A DNA stretch of 15,673 bases from Fragilaria radians. Taxonomy: Eukaryota; Bacillariophyta; Fragilariophyceae; Fragilariales; Fragilariaceae. Position 1 is the first letter of the stretch. Each line of letters starts with the position of its first letter. The translations under genes were made by a program, and so were the position numbers. Below are positions 1 through 7,773 of the stretch, piece by piece. The stretch covers positions 467,061-482,733 of the forward strand of contig CAAAJI010000018.1 of NCBI GenBank assembly GCA_900642245.1, given 5' to 3'. The notes under the pieces were generated by a model that ran no database searches, was not told where the DNA came from, and worked only from the letters and a program-made list of their open reading frames with translations.

Positions 1-15
1 CGGTGGCATAGTGCA

Positions 16-186
16 ACCCAGAGTACTGAAATCCGCAAACTCTTGCCAGCCTACTAAAGTAAGGTACCGAGAATACTGGAGAATATCATAAGTACATGTA
101 GAAATATAAGGTGAAACTGGGGAGAGATTCAAGAAATCAACAAACGCAAAGGTTCACAGAACCTAGGCCCAAAACTTCAAGTTTCG
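16..186 (+). repeat. Partial copy of the element A LTR
   Basis: This 171-bp stretch matches positions 833-1003 and 7800-7970, both inside the LTRs of element A, with one visible mismatch (atgtag versus atgttg) and no length change. It lacks the LTR start and about 340 bases of the LTR end, so it is a broken scrap and not a solo LTR. It joins directly to foreign sequence on both sides (the first 15 bases and the bases after 186). It shows that element A or a close relative left debris here besides the full copy at 807-8311. Confidence 0.9.
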
Positions 187-193
187 TAACCCC

Positions 194-235
194 TAAGGCA
201 TCCATCTATGCCTGGACCTCAATCCTAGAGGTTGA
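194..235 (+). repeat. 42-bp scrap of element A gag
   Basis: These 42 bases are identical to positions 1712-1753 in the gag region of element A. They lie 7 bases after the LTR scrap, whereas in an intact element the same points are several hundred bases apart. The order LTR then gag is kept, so this is an internally deleted or template-switched copy of A. The match stops exactly where the palindromic sequence begins to diverge from A. Confidence 0.9.
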
Positions 236-243
236 GGTCCAGG
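211..243. repeat. Perfect 12-bp inverted repeat with 9-base loop
   Basis: CCTGGACCTCAA (211-222) is followed by a 9-base loop and its exact reverse complement TTGAGGTCCAGG (232-243). In element A the left arm is present, but the sequence after TTGA is different. The right arm therefore looks newly made by copying the left arm, as expected from a snapback (self-primed) event at the end of the gag scrap. It marks the junction to the B' fragment. Confidence 0.8.
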
Positions 244-806
244 AAGATCCGAAATGAAAGTCGATATTAACAGGGTTCACAAGATAGTTGGACACTGTGG
301 AGAGGAAGCATTGAGAGCAACAGCAACTCATTATGATTGGAAACTTACTGGAAAATTAGAGGTGTGTGAGGAATGTGCCATTGCAAAGGCAAGGCAGAAA
401 AACACAAACAAAATTGAGAAAGGTGGAAGCAAGAATTCAGGAGAAAGAATCTATATCAACATCAGATCTATTAAAGGAGAAAGTTTTGGAGGTTCCAAGT
501 TCTGGGCATTCATTATCGATGATTACACAGACTTTTGCTGGAGTTACTTTTTGAAGAAGAAGAGTGATCTGAAGGAGAAACTTGTTAACTTCATCCAGGA
601 ATTAAAAACTAAAAAGATCGACGTAAAATTTGTGAGGTGCAACAATGCAGGTGAGAATAAGGCCCTGAAAGATAATTGCAACCATGTTGGTATCAATGTT
701 TCTTTCAATTATTCAGGTCCAAGAACCCCTCAAAGAAATGTGAAGGTTGAATGAAAGTATCAAACACTTTATGGCAGAATCAGAGCCATGTTAAATGGAG
801 CAGGAC
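244..806 (+). pseudogene. pol: B' copia integrase fragment, left half
   Basis: This is part of a Ty1/copia polyprotein covering the integrase. A methionine codon at 254 opens a frame to a stop at 752-754, but homology to element B (about 10170-10720) continues past the stop to 806. Visible parts are the HHCC zinc-binding region (HKIVGH, then CEEC and AIAKARQK), the first acidic motif IIDDYTD, the second-acid region CNNAGENKAL, and PQRN.KVE with the third acid. The usual Asp of the second motif is Asn (641-643). The TGA at 752-754 replaces a basic residue before KYQTLYGRI, and Gly is Val in PQRNV. It is a dead fragment. Insertion of element A after 806 splits it, and it resumes at 8312. Confidence 0.85.
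802..806. repeat. Left target-site duplication of element A (AGGAC)
   Basis: AGGAC here and at 8312-8316 flanks element A directly. Both copies lie inside the B' integrase frame (Gly-Leu-Lys-Asp region), so removing A plus one copy rejoins the B' homology. Confidence 0.85.
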
Positions 807-1344
807 TAAAGATATTATTAGGATGTTGGAGTACCCAGAGTACTGAAATCCGCAAACTCTTGCCAGCCTACTAAAGTAAGGTACCGAGAATACTGGAGAA
901 TATCATAAGTACATGTTGAAATATAAGGTGAAACTGGGGAGAGATTCAAGAAATCAACAAACGCAAAGGTTCACAGAACCTAGGCCCAAAACTTCAAGTT
1001 TCGGTCACAAGTGAATGACACTAAACTTCAAGTTAAAGTCAAAGGAGAAGTTACTCACAAAATTCCCGCAATTGTCAATGTATCACATAATACAACGGGT
1101 AACTTCAAAATTCTTGTTGTGTTACAAACACCAAATTAGTTAGACCTGTGCTCAAGAAGCTTCAAAAGGTAACAAGGATCCAAGACCACTTTTACATGAA
1201 ATTGCATGGCAAGTTCATATTCTACACAATTAGTACAAGGCTTCAAAGCCTACATTTATGATAGATGAGTCATAATTTACATTTTATCCCTGGAGTTTTG
1301 GACTTTAGCCCACATTGTTGCTCACGCGCAGCAATTTAACTTTA
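807..1344 (+). repeat. Element A left LTR
   Basis: The 538-bp LTR starts TAAAGATATT and ends TTTAACTTTA. It is 99.4% identical to the right LTR. A TATA-like ATATAAGG lies near 921, about 115 bases in. I found no tRNA-like sequence in it, unlike the TRIM and element C LTRs. Several short reading frames in it are chance. Confidence 0.9.
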
Positions 1345-1391
1345 CACTTCCTCTGCAAAGTGTCAACACTGCAATCTATCATCCTGTGGCC

Positions 1392-2725
1392 ATGCCTCCC
1401 CGTCGCATCCCAGAACCTCGCCAAGCACCACGTTCAGCGCTACCAGAAGCTTCAAGAGCTGAAAATTCATCAACAGAGCCAGCTCAACCAGATCAAGTGA
1501 CTCAATTGGATATCCCTCAAGATATTGGACCTCTACAAGATACGGAACACCGCACACAGTTTGCTTTGGCCCCAGCTTTGGCCAACAATGACATCATTGA
1601 CTACACATCTCCTGCAGGCTCAAAGCTTTTCAAAGCAGGAACAAACCCGCTACCATCTACATTTGATTGCACAGCAGTCAACCTTCAACTGTTTCTTGAC
1701 CAGCTCAAGGATAAGGCATCCATCTATGCCTGGACCTCAATCCTAGAGGTTGACAGTAAAAACCTGATAGATCACTATGGTGAACTTGATTATAATAGTG
1801 TCAGGTATCATGCAGAACAGTATGTCCTTTCTAGCACTTGCATGGCACAGGACTCATTCATGTTGTACAATTGCAGCATGAACTCCCTATCTGATGCTGC
1901 TCAGAAGCAAGTCAGAAATCGGGCAATGGTAACACCATTTTCCATTGGAGGGAGAGGATCCGGGGCTCTGTTGCTCAAAGTGGTAATCATGGTATCCCAT
2001 CTTGATACCAGGGCAACAGTGACACCAGTCAGGACCAAGTTGTCCAGCCTTGACAAAGCAATGAGAGACCATGATTCCCAAGTTGAAGATTTCAACAATC
2101 ATGTATTGTCACTTGTGACACAATTACATGCTCAGGGTGAACAGACGCATGACCTTCTTGTCAATCTCTTCAAAGGATACAAGGCATGCAAGGACTCTGC
2201 GTTGGTAGAGTATATCAAAAAGAAAGAAGATATGTATGAAGAAGGAGGAAACATTGATTATAATCAATTAATGAATTGGGCCATTAATAAATACAAGGCT
2301 TGAAAGGAAGCATGCACTTGGTGTCAAAGGACCACTAAGGAGGAGACCATCATGGCACTCCAAGCACAAGTCAAGGACTTGATGAAAGCCAGCATCCAAT
2401 CCAACAAGTCAGATTCTCAGAAATCAGGCGCAAAAATAGGTCTAAATGGTAAGAAAACCAATAAAAAGTCAAAAAGAGTACCAAAAGGGAGAACTGGATC
2501 ACCATCCAACCTCAAGGGGATGAGAAGACCAGTAAGCAGGTTAATGGGAAAATCTATCATTGGTGTCCAAACCACAAGGCATGGACAAGGCACACAGCTG
2601 CTGAATGCAAAGGCATACCAAATAGTAATCAAGCAAAAGGGACTGAGAAAGAAAAGGGTACTGAGGCTAAGCTCAAGATCTCAAAAGCCCTAGCAGCCAT
2701 CTCAGACAATGAAGAGGATGAATGA
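1392..2725 (+). pseudogene. gag: Element A Gag (broken)
   Basis: Gag is the structural protein that packages the element RNA into virus-like particles. I take the ATG at 1392 (MPPRRIPEPRQ) as start. A longer call from 1386 would need a GTG. The first about 100 residues are rich in Pro, Gln and Ala. The body is helical (for example FDCTAVNLQLFLDQLKDKA), as in diatom-type copia Gag. A TGA at 2301-2303 sits where Trp would fit. A frameshift in the A-rich stretch around 2465-2490 moves the frame from 3 to 2. The frame-2 part encodes a zinc-finger-like module, HWCPNHKAWTRHTAAEC, at about 2556-2610. The frame closes at TGA 2723-2725, which may be the true Gag end or another lesion, since the frame-2 coding resumes directly after it. 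Confidence 0.75.
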
Positions 2726-4050
2726 TGGGCATGCCCAATGGACAGCAAGTCTGTTGGGCCTTGGATCTGGACTTTGCGAGCAAGCTGGGTCTCAGCAACA
2801 CTCCAGCTGATCAGCTCCATTGCCTTTAAGACAGGTGTCAAGAACACAAGAGATCATACCCCAAGATTATCATTCAACTGCAGGAGTGCCCAGAGTACTT
2901 TGATAAAAGCTGAATACGTCAAGTCATGGCTCAAGCGCATGACATCAACAATAAGACAAGCCACAGACATTGCTTGCCCTGCGGTAGCAGCCATGAAAGC
3001 TGCAGGTATTCCCAAGAAGGAAAACCAACGGACCCGTTTTGATTCTGATTCCAAGATGATAAGAATTGACAACTGCACGTCTTACTCTATTTCACATGAT
3101 TTGGAGGATTTTGTCAAGCCACCAGAGGCAATTGACAAGAGGATCAAAGGTATAGGAGGAACACTATCAAATGTCAAGCAAAGGACCATCAAATGATTCA
3201 TTGAAGATGACTCAGGTAAGAAGCACAAGATTCTGTTGCCAAATGGATTGTACCTACCAGAGTCACCCTCGCGCCTCCTATCTCCTCAACACTGGGCTCA
3301 AGCAGCCAATGATCACAAGCCCAAACCAAATGGGACTCTCTGCATAACTTATGCAGATAGGGTGGTTCTAAAATGGAATCAGCAGAGGGTAACCAAGACC
3401 ATTTTCTTGAGCAAAGAACAAGGAAATGTGGCATCATTCTACACTGCTCCACGATATAAGGCATATATGTCCTTTGCCATGAGTGTAGAGGTCCAAGAAG
3501 ACCAGCAGATTGTCATCAGCGAAGGTTCCTTTACAAACAAACCACAGGTTTTTGAAGAAGTAAAGCCCTCAGCTCATCACCCTTCACAAGAGGAAGATCA
3601 TAACAATACAAATTTTGATCTGAATCGTGATTATTATAATGCAACACCAGTCATTTCACAGGAGGAAGACACATTACCAGGTTCTACACCAATGGTACAA
3701 TTCCTTTACTGGCACTACAAGTTGAATCATATATCTCTGCGAAAAATGATTGAAATGGCAAAACAAGGGTTGCTACCAAGAAAATTGGCCATGTGCCAAA
3801 TACCTGAATGCCCGGCATGTCTCTATGGCAAAGCCACAAGGCGACCATGGAGGAGCAAACCTACAAAAGAGGCACCAGTAGCCAAACTCAGAAAGGCTCA
3901 AGCACCTGGTGAGTGTGTGAGTATGGATCAACTTGAATCCACAACTCCAGGACTAATTGCTCAGGTAAAAGGGTGGATCACCACCAAAAGATACAGGGCA
4001 GTAACAATCTTTGTTGATCATCACAGTGCTCTCTCATATGTGCACTTGCA
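2726..4050 (+). pseudogene. pol: Element A protease and N-terminal integrase (interrupted by TRIM)
   Basis: Frame 2 continues from Gag. The aspartic protease region reads RFDSDSKMIRIDNCTS at about 3037-3084. It has IDN where most copia proteases have DSG or DTG, as I recall for other diatom-type elements. A TGA at 3194-3196 replaces the Trp expected before FIEDDSGKKH. The integrase zinc-binding domain follows near 3710-3830 (HYKLNH, then CPAC and LYGKATRRPW), then the first catalytic Asp in FVDHHS at 4016-4018. The frame runs into the TRIM at 4051. Skipping the TRIM and one TTGCA copy, YVHL continues as QKSTNAEE at 5099, so the integrase was whole before that insertion. Confidence 0.8.
4046..4050. 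repeat. Left target-site duplication of TRIM (TTGCA)
   Basis: TTGCA occurs here and at 5099-5103, directly flanking the terminal repeats. The 5-bp length is typical of copia integrase. The duplication lies within the integrase codons for Leu-Gln of element A. Confidence 0.9.
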
Positions 4051-4107
4051 TATAAGAAGTGCATAGAGTCGACCTATCACACTGGAGAACCAAGAATAAT
4101 CAGTCAG

Positions 4108-4123
4108 CCGTACAACCGTACAA
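4108..4123 (+). repeat. Tandem CCGTACAA x2 upstream of the TATA box
   Basis: Two adjacent copies of CCGTACAA lie 21 bases upstream of the TATA box. They are unchanged in the right LTR (4910-4925). A doubled site at this position could bind a transcription factor. That role is inferred from position only. Confidence 0.4.
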
Positions 4124-4143
4124 CTACTAGAAATGGGAAGTGG

Positions 4144-4151
4144 TATATAAG
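4144..4151 (+). promoter_or_regulatory. TATA box of TRIM left LTR
   Basis: TATATAAG is a strong TATA match, and the right LTR copy at 4946-4953 is identical. A Pol II start about 25-32 bases downstream would fall close to the start of the tRNA-like module. The RNA would then begin with that structure. Alternatively the TATA could assist Pol III, as upstream TATA-like motifs do at some tRNA genes. Confidence 0.6.
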
Positions 4152-4170
4152 TGTTAGTATGACAGGAGTC

Positions 4171-4257
4171 AGCAGTAACCGGCAATTACTGTAGTGGTTA
4201 CAGAAAATCATTTTTTCTGTGCCTTCGTGGGTTCGAATCCCACTGCTACTGCTTGCC
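4171..4257 (+). ncRNA. tRNA-like module in TRIM left LTR
   Basis: A box-A match TACTGTAGTGG (4187-4197) is followed about 32 bases later by a perfect B box GGTTCGAATCC (4230-4240). A D-arm-like stem CTGT/ACAG (4189-4192 with 4200-4203) has loop AGTGGTT. A T-arm GTGGG-TTCGAAT-CCCAC (4227-4243) is perfect. The middle hairpin ACAGAAA/TTTCTGT (4200-4206 with 4214-4220) has a 7-base loop that would place CAT as the anticodon. It competes with the D stem for the same bases. Ends can pair as AGCAGTA/TACTGCT (4171-4177 with 4247-4253), but spacing is too long for a normal acceptor stem. It is therefore tRNA-derived but not a normal tRNA gene. A T6 run (4211-4216) inside could stop Pol III early. Confidence 0.7.
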
Positions 4258-4424
4258 ACTTACCATTAGTAGATTAAGACTGATTTACATTCTTATAGTT
4301 TATCAGACCCAAGACTGAACCAGCACAGCTTTGGCATGATTAAAGAGTATCTGTAGGACTGGCCATCCGTGGTAAGAAAGGTCATTGTTAAGGATGTCAC
4401 AGTAAGAAGAAGCACAAAAGACCC

Positions 4425-4551
4425 CACTGTTGTAGGAGGATGGCATTCCTTAGGTTTCGGTGGCTAAATATGAGAATCCAGAAAATAAAATGTGACACTG
4501 TTGTAAGAGGACGGCATTCCTTAGGTTCCGGTGGCTAAATAAGAGAATCCA
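4425..4551 (+). repeat. Two-copy tandem repeat, period 71 bp, in TRIM interior
   Basis: Copy 1 (4425-4480) and copy 2 (4496-4551) are 56 bp each and share CACTGTTGTA.GAGGA.GGCATTCC and a following GGTGGCTAAATA.GAGAATCCA-type segment. I see about five differences. They are separated by 15 unrelated A-rich bases. The repeated block is a candidate for a packaging or dimerization signal, which is only an inference. Confidence 0.75.
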
Positions 4552-4566
4552 ACAAGAAATACGCAA

Positions 4567-4581
4567 CCCCCCCCCCCCCCC
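4567..4581 (+). repeat. C15 homopolymer run
   Basis: Fifteen cytosines in a row lie in the TRIM interior and are followed by CTAAAAAA-type sequence. Such runs are slippage-prone, and the exact length may be a sequencing artefact. On the other strand this is a G15 run. Confidence 0.9.
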
Positions 4582-4842
4582 TAAAAAATCGCATATGTAA
4601 GTGTATCAACAGTTAGGACTACACATTCGAGAGGACTAAGTATACATGAGACAAAGAAATTCCTACCCCTAAGTTGCAAAGGCGTAGGTCATTATGGCAC
4701 TAGATAAGGTTCAGAAGTAATGTCCGGTAGGCACGCCAGGGTAAGACCTCAAAACTACCTGTGACTAGCTGCAGTAGGCAGGGTATGCAAAGAATAAACA
4801 GCTTAGAGAGGAAACTGATCCTCAAGTTCCTTGATTCCTCAG

Positions 4843-4852
4843 TTTAGGGGAG
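4843..4852 (+). promoter_or_regulatory. Polypurine tract of TRIM
   Basis: TTTAGGGGAG lies immediately upstream of the right LTR start TATCAG. A purine tract here primes plus-strand DNA synthesis. The junction GGGGAG/TA matches those of element C (GGGGAG/TAGTAA) and element A (AGGGAG/TAAAG), which supports the LTR boundary. Confidence 0.75.
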
Positions 4853-4945
4853 TATCAGAAGTGGATAGAGTCAACCTATCACACTGGAGAACCAAGAATA
4901 ATCAGTCAGCCGTACAACCGTACAACTACTCGAAATGGGAAGTGG

Positions 4946-4953
4946 TATATAAG
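4946..4953 (+). promoter_or_regulatory. TATA box of TRIM right LTR
   Basis: TATATAAG is identical to the left copy, with the same spacing to the tRNA-like module. Confidence 0.55.
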
Positions 4954-4972
4954 TGTTAGTATGACAGGAGTC

Positions 4973-5059
4973 GGCAGTAACCAGCAATTACTGTAGTGGT
5001 TACAGAAAATCATTTTTTCTGTGCCTTTGTGGGTTCGAATCCCAATGCTACCGCTTGCC
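4973..5059 (+). ncRNA. tRNA-like module in TRIM right LTR
   Basis: This is the same module as at 4171-4257. Box A (4989-4999) and box B (5032-5042) are unchanged, and the middle hairpin is identical. Changes relative to the left copy weaken the outer pairing (GGCAGTA with TACCGCT has one mismatch) and the T-stem (CCCAA in place of CCCAC). The promoter elements are thus kept while the fold has decayed. Confidence 0.65.
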
Positions 5060-5098
5060 ACTTACCATTAGTAGATTGAACTGATTTACATTCTTATA

Positions 5099-5103
5099 TT
5101 GCA
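5099..5103. repeat. Right target-site duplication of TRIM (TTGCA)
   Basis: This is the second TTGCA copy, directly after the right LTR end CTTATA. It continues into the integrase codons of element A. Confidence 0.9.
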
Positions 5104-6414
5104 GAAATCAACAAATGCAGAAGAGACCCTGGAAGCCAAAGTGGCTTTTGAACGCTATGCTGCAAAGAGTGGTGTAACAGTTAAACATCACCATGCAGAC
5201 AATGGCAGATTCGGAGAGACTGCTTTCAAGGCAGAAGTCCTCAAGCAAGGACAAAAAATCTCTTTCTGTGGCATTAACGCGCATTTCCAGAATGCGGTTG
5301 ACGAAAGGCGAATTCGAATACTTCAAGATCAGGCCAGAGCAGTGCTTCTTCATGCAAGAGGGAGATGGCCCAGCGCCATTCATGCTCACCTATGGCCCTA
5401 TGCCATCAGGATGGCAAATGAAGTGTATAATTCCACTCCAAGATCAGGGGACACACAAACCCCTTACGAAGTTTTTCATGGTTCAAAAGTGAGTCCAAAT
5501 CTAAAATTCTTCCAACCATTTGGGTGTCCTGTGTTTGTATTGGATCCATCCATGCAGGCAGGTAAAAAGATCCCAAAATGGGATATCAGGGCACGCATGG
5601 GAATATATCTTGGCATGTCCATGCAGTATGCTAGGTCAGTGGCTCTTGTACTCAATATGGAGACAGGTCATGTTTCCCCACAATTTCACGTGAAGTTTGA
5701 CCCAAAGTTTGAAATAGTTAGATGCTCACTAGGTAACATCAGTCCAGAATCTAAGTGGCAGGTTGAATGTGGGTTCAAGGAGAGGCTCAAGAAGATCTCT
5801 AATCCAACAATCACAGTTGACCGCCCGCCTACACATGCTCCAAAGTTGGAACATTCAACCCCCAAGGAGGACCTATTTCAACAATCAAATACAGATCCAT
5901 CACCAAGTGATGACAGATCGGTTGAAAATTCAGAAAAAGAGGCATTAAATACCCAACTTAGACGTTCAAAACGAGCTCCCAAACAGTCCAAGTATGACAG
6001 GGAGGGAATCTGGGTAACCATGGAAGCTGAACTGGAAAAGACGCTACCCTATTTTGTGGCCTATGAAGCCATCAAGGAGTGGTTTGATCCAAAGGATCAA
6101 GAAGGACCAATAATTGCTTATGGAGCGTCTACAGACCCTGATACCATGTATTACCATGAAGCAATGAAGGAACCTTACAGGGAACAATTCCTGAAAGCAA
6201 TGCAACTGGAGTTGGAGAGCCATACCCAGAATCAAGGATGGGAAATGGTTCCAAGATCACAAGTTCCAGAGGGAGCCCAGATATTACCTTCAGTCTGGGC
6301 CATGAAGCGCAAAAGAAGGATTTCAACTAGAGAGGTTTACAAATGGAAAGCACAAATAATTATTGATGGCTCCAAGCATCAAGCTGGGGTCAACTACTGG
6401 GAGACCTCTCACAA
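5099..6414 (+). pseudogene. pol: Element A integrase core and N-terminal reverse transcriptase
   Basis: Frame 2 resumes after the TRIM. There is no real start here, because the protein is a continuation of the interrupted polyprotein. The integrase core has the second catalytic Asp in HADNGRFGE (5198-5200) and the Glu in VDERRIR (5303-5305), with AHFQN before it. The first Asp is at 4016, so the DDE set is complete. The integrase C-terminal part follows (PYEVFHGSKV, FGCPVFVLDP, MGIYLGMS). A low-complexity linker then precedes the start of the copia RT near 6135 (YHEAMKEPYREQFLKAM). The frame fails at about 6408-6414: the sequence after NYWET lacks one base, and homology moves to frame 1. Confidence 0.8.
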
Positions 6415-7749
6415 GTAGCCTCGTGGTCAGCCATCAGGCTGGTGCTAATCACAGAACTCCTCAGACAATGGACCACCAAGCAAATTGACAATGTACTTGC
6501 ATATACGCAAGCAGAAGTAGAGTGTGAACTTTACATGAAGATCCCAAAGGGATTTGAAGTTGATGGAGGAAATGGAGAACATGTTCTCAAACTAAAAAAG
6601 AATTTATTTGGTCGAAAGCAAGCAGGTTGTATATGGAACATTCATTTGGTTAACAAACTAAAGGAAGTTGGCTTCAAAGTCAGCACTATTGATGAATGCT
6701 TATTTTACAAAGACACAAGGGTTTTTGTTCTCCACACTGACAATTCCATTTTAGCAGGTCCAGATTCTAAAGAATTGGATTGCATCATCAAACAGATGAA
6801 GAAGGTAGGCCTTAACCTCATAGTTGAAGGGGATATAACAGATTTTCTCGGAGTGCAAATCAATCGTACCAAAGTTGGAAAGATTAATTTGACTCAACCA
6901 CACCTCATTGCTGACATCATAAGAGAGTTAAGACTGGAAGATGATAAGGTCACAATCAAGTCAACTCCAGGTGCATCAAGTAAGCCTCTCACACGTTGCT
7001 TCAAGGAGCCAGACTTTGATTTACATTTTGATTACCAAAAGTTTATTGGAAAATTAAATTATCTGGAAAAATGTACAAGACTGGACATTTCTTGTGCAGT
7101 ACATCAAGCTGCATGCTTTGTTGCAGAGCCCAAAGTGCCACATGGCAAAGCTGTCAAATGGATTGGACGTTACCTAAAGGGAACTCCTGACAAAGGGATA
7201 ATATATGACCCTGATCCACAGCTTGGATTTGATGTATATGTTGATGCATCTTTTGCCGGAGAATGGGATCCAACTAATGCCCAATGGGATAGAGACACAG
7301 CCAGGTCCAGGACAGGATTTGTGATTCGCTTTGCAGCATGTCCAATCATATGGACCTCAAGACTTCAAACAGAGGTAGCGCTGTCTACAACCGAAAGCGA
7401 ATACATTGCAATGTCCACCACAACGCGGGAAGTCTTACCAATAATGGAACTGGCCCAGGAGATGTCTCAAGAAGGTTGTGGAATTTTGGACTCAGCTCCC
7501 ACTCTGTATTGTTGCATATTTGAAGACAACAGTGGTGCAGTTGAGATGGCTACAAGCGCCAAATCACCCAAAATGCGACCAAGGACAAAGCACATCAATA
7601 CTAAATATCACCACTTTCGAGATAAAGTGATGGATGGAACCTTGGGAATAAAAGCTATATCTACAACTGAAATGTTGGCTGACATTCTCACAAAAATCAC
7701 TAGTGAGACTATCCATAATAAAATGAGAAAACAGTTCATGGGACGGTAG
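6415..7749 (+). pseudogene. pol: Element A reverse transcriptase and RNase H
   Basis: Frame 1 is open from VASWSAIRLV to TAG 7747-7749. The RT has the helix after ALAYTQ-type palm residues (IDNVLAYTQAEVECELYM), LKKNLFGRKQAG, and the active-site box. That box reads HTDN (6733-6744) where copia RT normally has Y-x-D-D. The second Asp codon is AAT and Tyr is His, so catalysis should be lost. RNase H follows (VYVDASFAGEW at about 7230, ALSTTESEYIAMS near 7379, FEDNSGAVEMA, then RTKHINTKYHHFRDKV and DILTKI at the C-terminus). Its acidic residues look intact. The stop is 24 bases before the right LTR, and the purine tract lies between. Confidence 0.85.
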
Positions 7750-7764
7750 ATCCGGCAAAGTTGC

Positions 7765-7773
7765 GAGAGGGAG
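7765..7773 (+). promoter_or_regulatory. Polypurine tract of element A
   Basis: GAGAGGGAG sits directly before the right LTR start TAAAGG. It is the expected plus-strand primer and confirms the LTR edge inferred from the target duplication. Confidence 0.75.

Larger units (their letters stand above)
4051..4297 (+). repeat. TRIM left LTR
   Basis: The LTR starts TATAAGAAGTG and ends TTCTTATA. In order it contains a tandem 8-bp repeat CCGTACAA x2 (4108-4123), a TATA box (4144-4151), and the tRNA-like module (4171-4257). About 40 bases follow the module to the LTR end. The right LTR starts TATCAG, so the terminal inverted repeat is perfect only in this copy. Confidence 0.9.
4298..4852 (+). other. 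TRIM interior, non-coding
   Basis: This 555-bp stretch has no convincing reading frame on either strand. Right after the LTR lies GTTTATCAGACC. Its TATCAGA core resembles the initiator-Met primer site TGGTATCAGAGC only partly, so the primer is uncertain. It contains a two-copy 71-bp-period repeat, a C15 run, and a terminal purine tract. The interior probably provides only packaging and priming signals. Confidence 0.7.
4051..5098 (+). mobile_element. TRIM-like non-coding LTR element with tRNA-like LTRs
   Basis: This 1,048-bp element has 247-bp and 246-bp direct terminal repeats, perfect TTGCA duplications and a 555-bp interior without any reading frame of 60 codons or more. A polypurine tract lies just before the right LTR. 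The outermost ends TATAAGAA and TTCTTATA are a perfect 8-bp inverted repeat. It lies in the same orientation as element A. These are the marks of a terminal-repeat retrotransposon in miniature, moved by enzymes of an autonomous copia element. What sets it apart is a TATA box and a tRNA-like module in both LTRs. Its LTRs differ by about 10 substitutions and one indel (about 4%). Element plus one duplication is 1,053 bp, a multiple of three. Confidence 0.9.
4853..5098 (+). repeat. TRIM right LTR
   Basis: This 246-bp repeat is about 96% identical to the left LTR. Five of the ten substitutions are CG versus TG or CA, as expected from decay of methylated CpG. The TATA box and B box are intact. Confidence 0.9.

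Noticed and set aside
1345..1391. Primer binding site of element A
   Set aside because: No TGG start or recognisable tRNA 3' complement follows the left LTR. Priming by an internal tRNA segment, as in Drosophila copia, is possible but cannot be shown here.
1363..1557. Minus-strand and alternative-frame short readings across gag, integrase and RT regions
   Set aside because: They overlap clearly homologous coding in the sense frame and have no recognisable motifs.
2301..3196. Two TGA codons in element A at positions where Trp is expected, hinting at TGA = Trp
   Set aside because: TGG is used for Trp throughout, TGA also replaces Gly (14689) and a basic residue (752), and TAG stops and frameshifts occur as well. 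Ordinary decay explains this better than a variant code.
4171..4257. A functional tRNA gene
   Set aside because: Acceptor spacing is wrong, the D-arm and anticodon arm compete for the same bases, there is no purine after the putative CAT, and T6 lies inside. It is kept only as tRNA-like.
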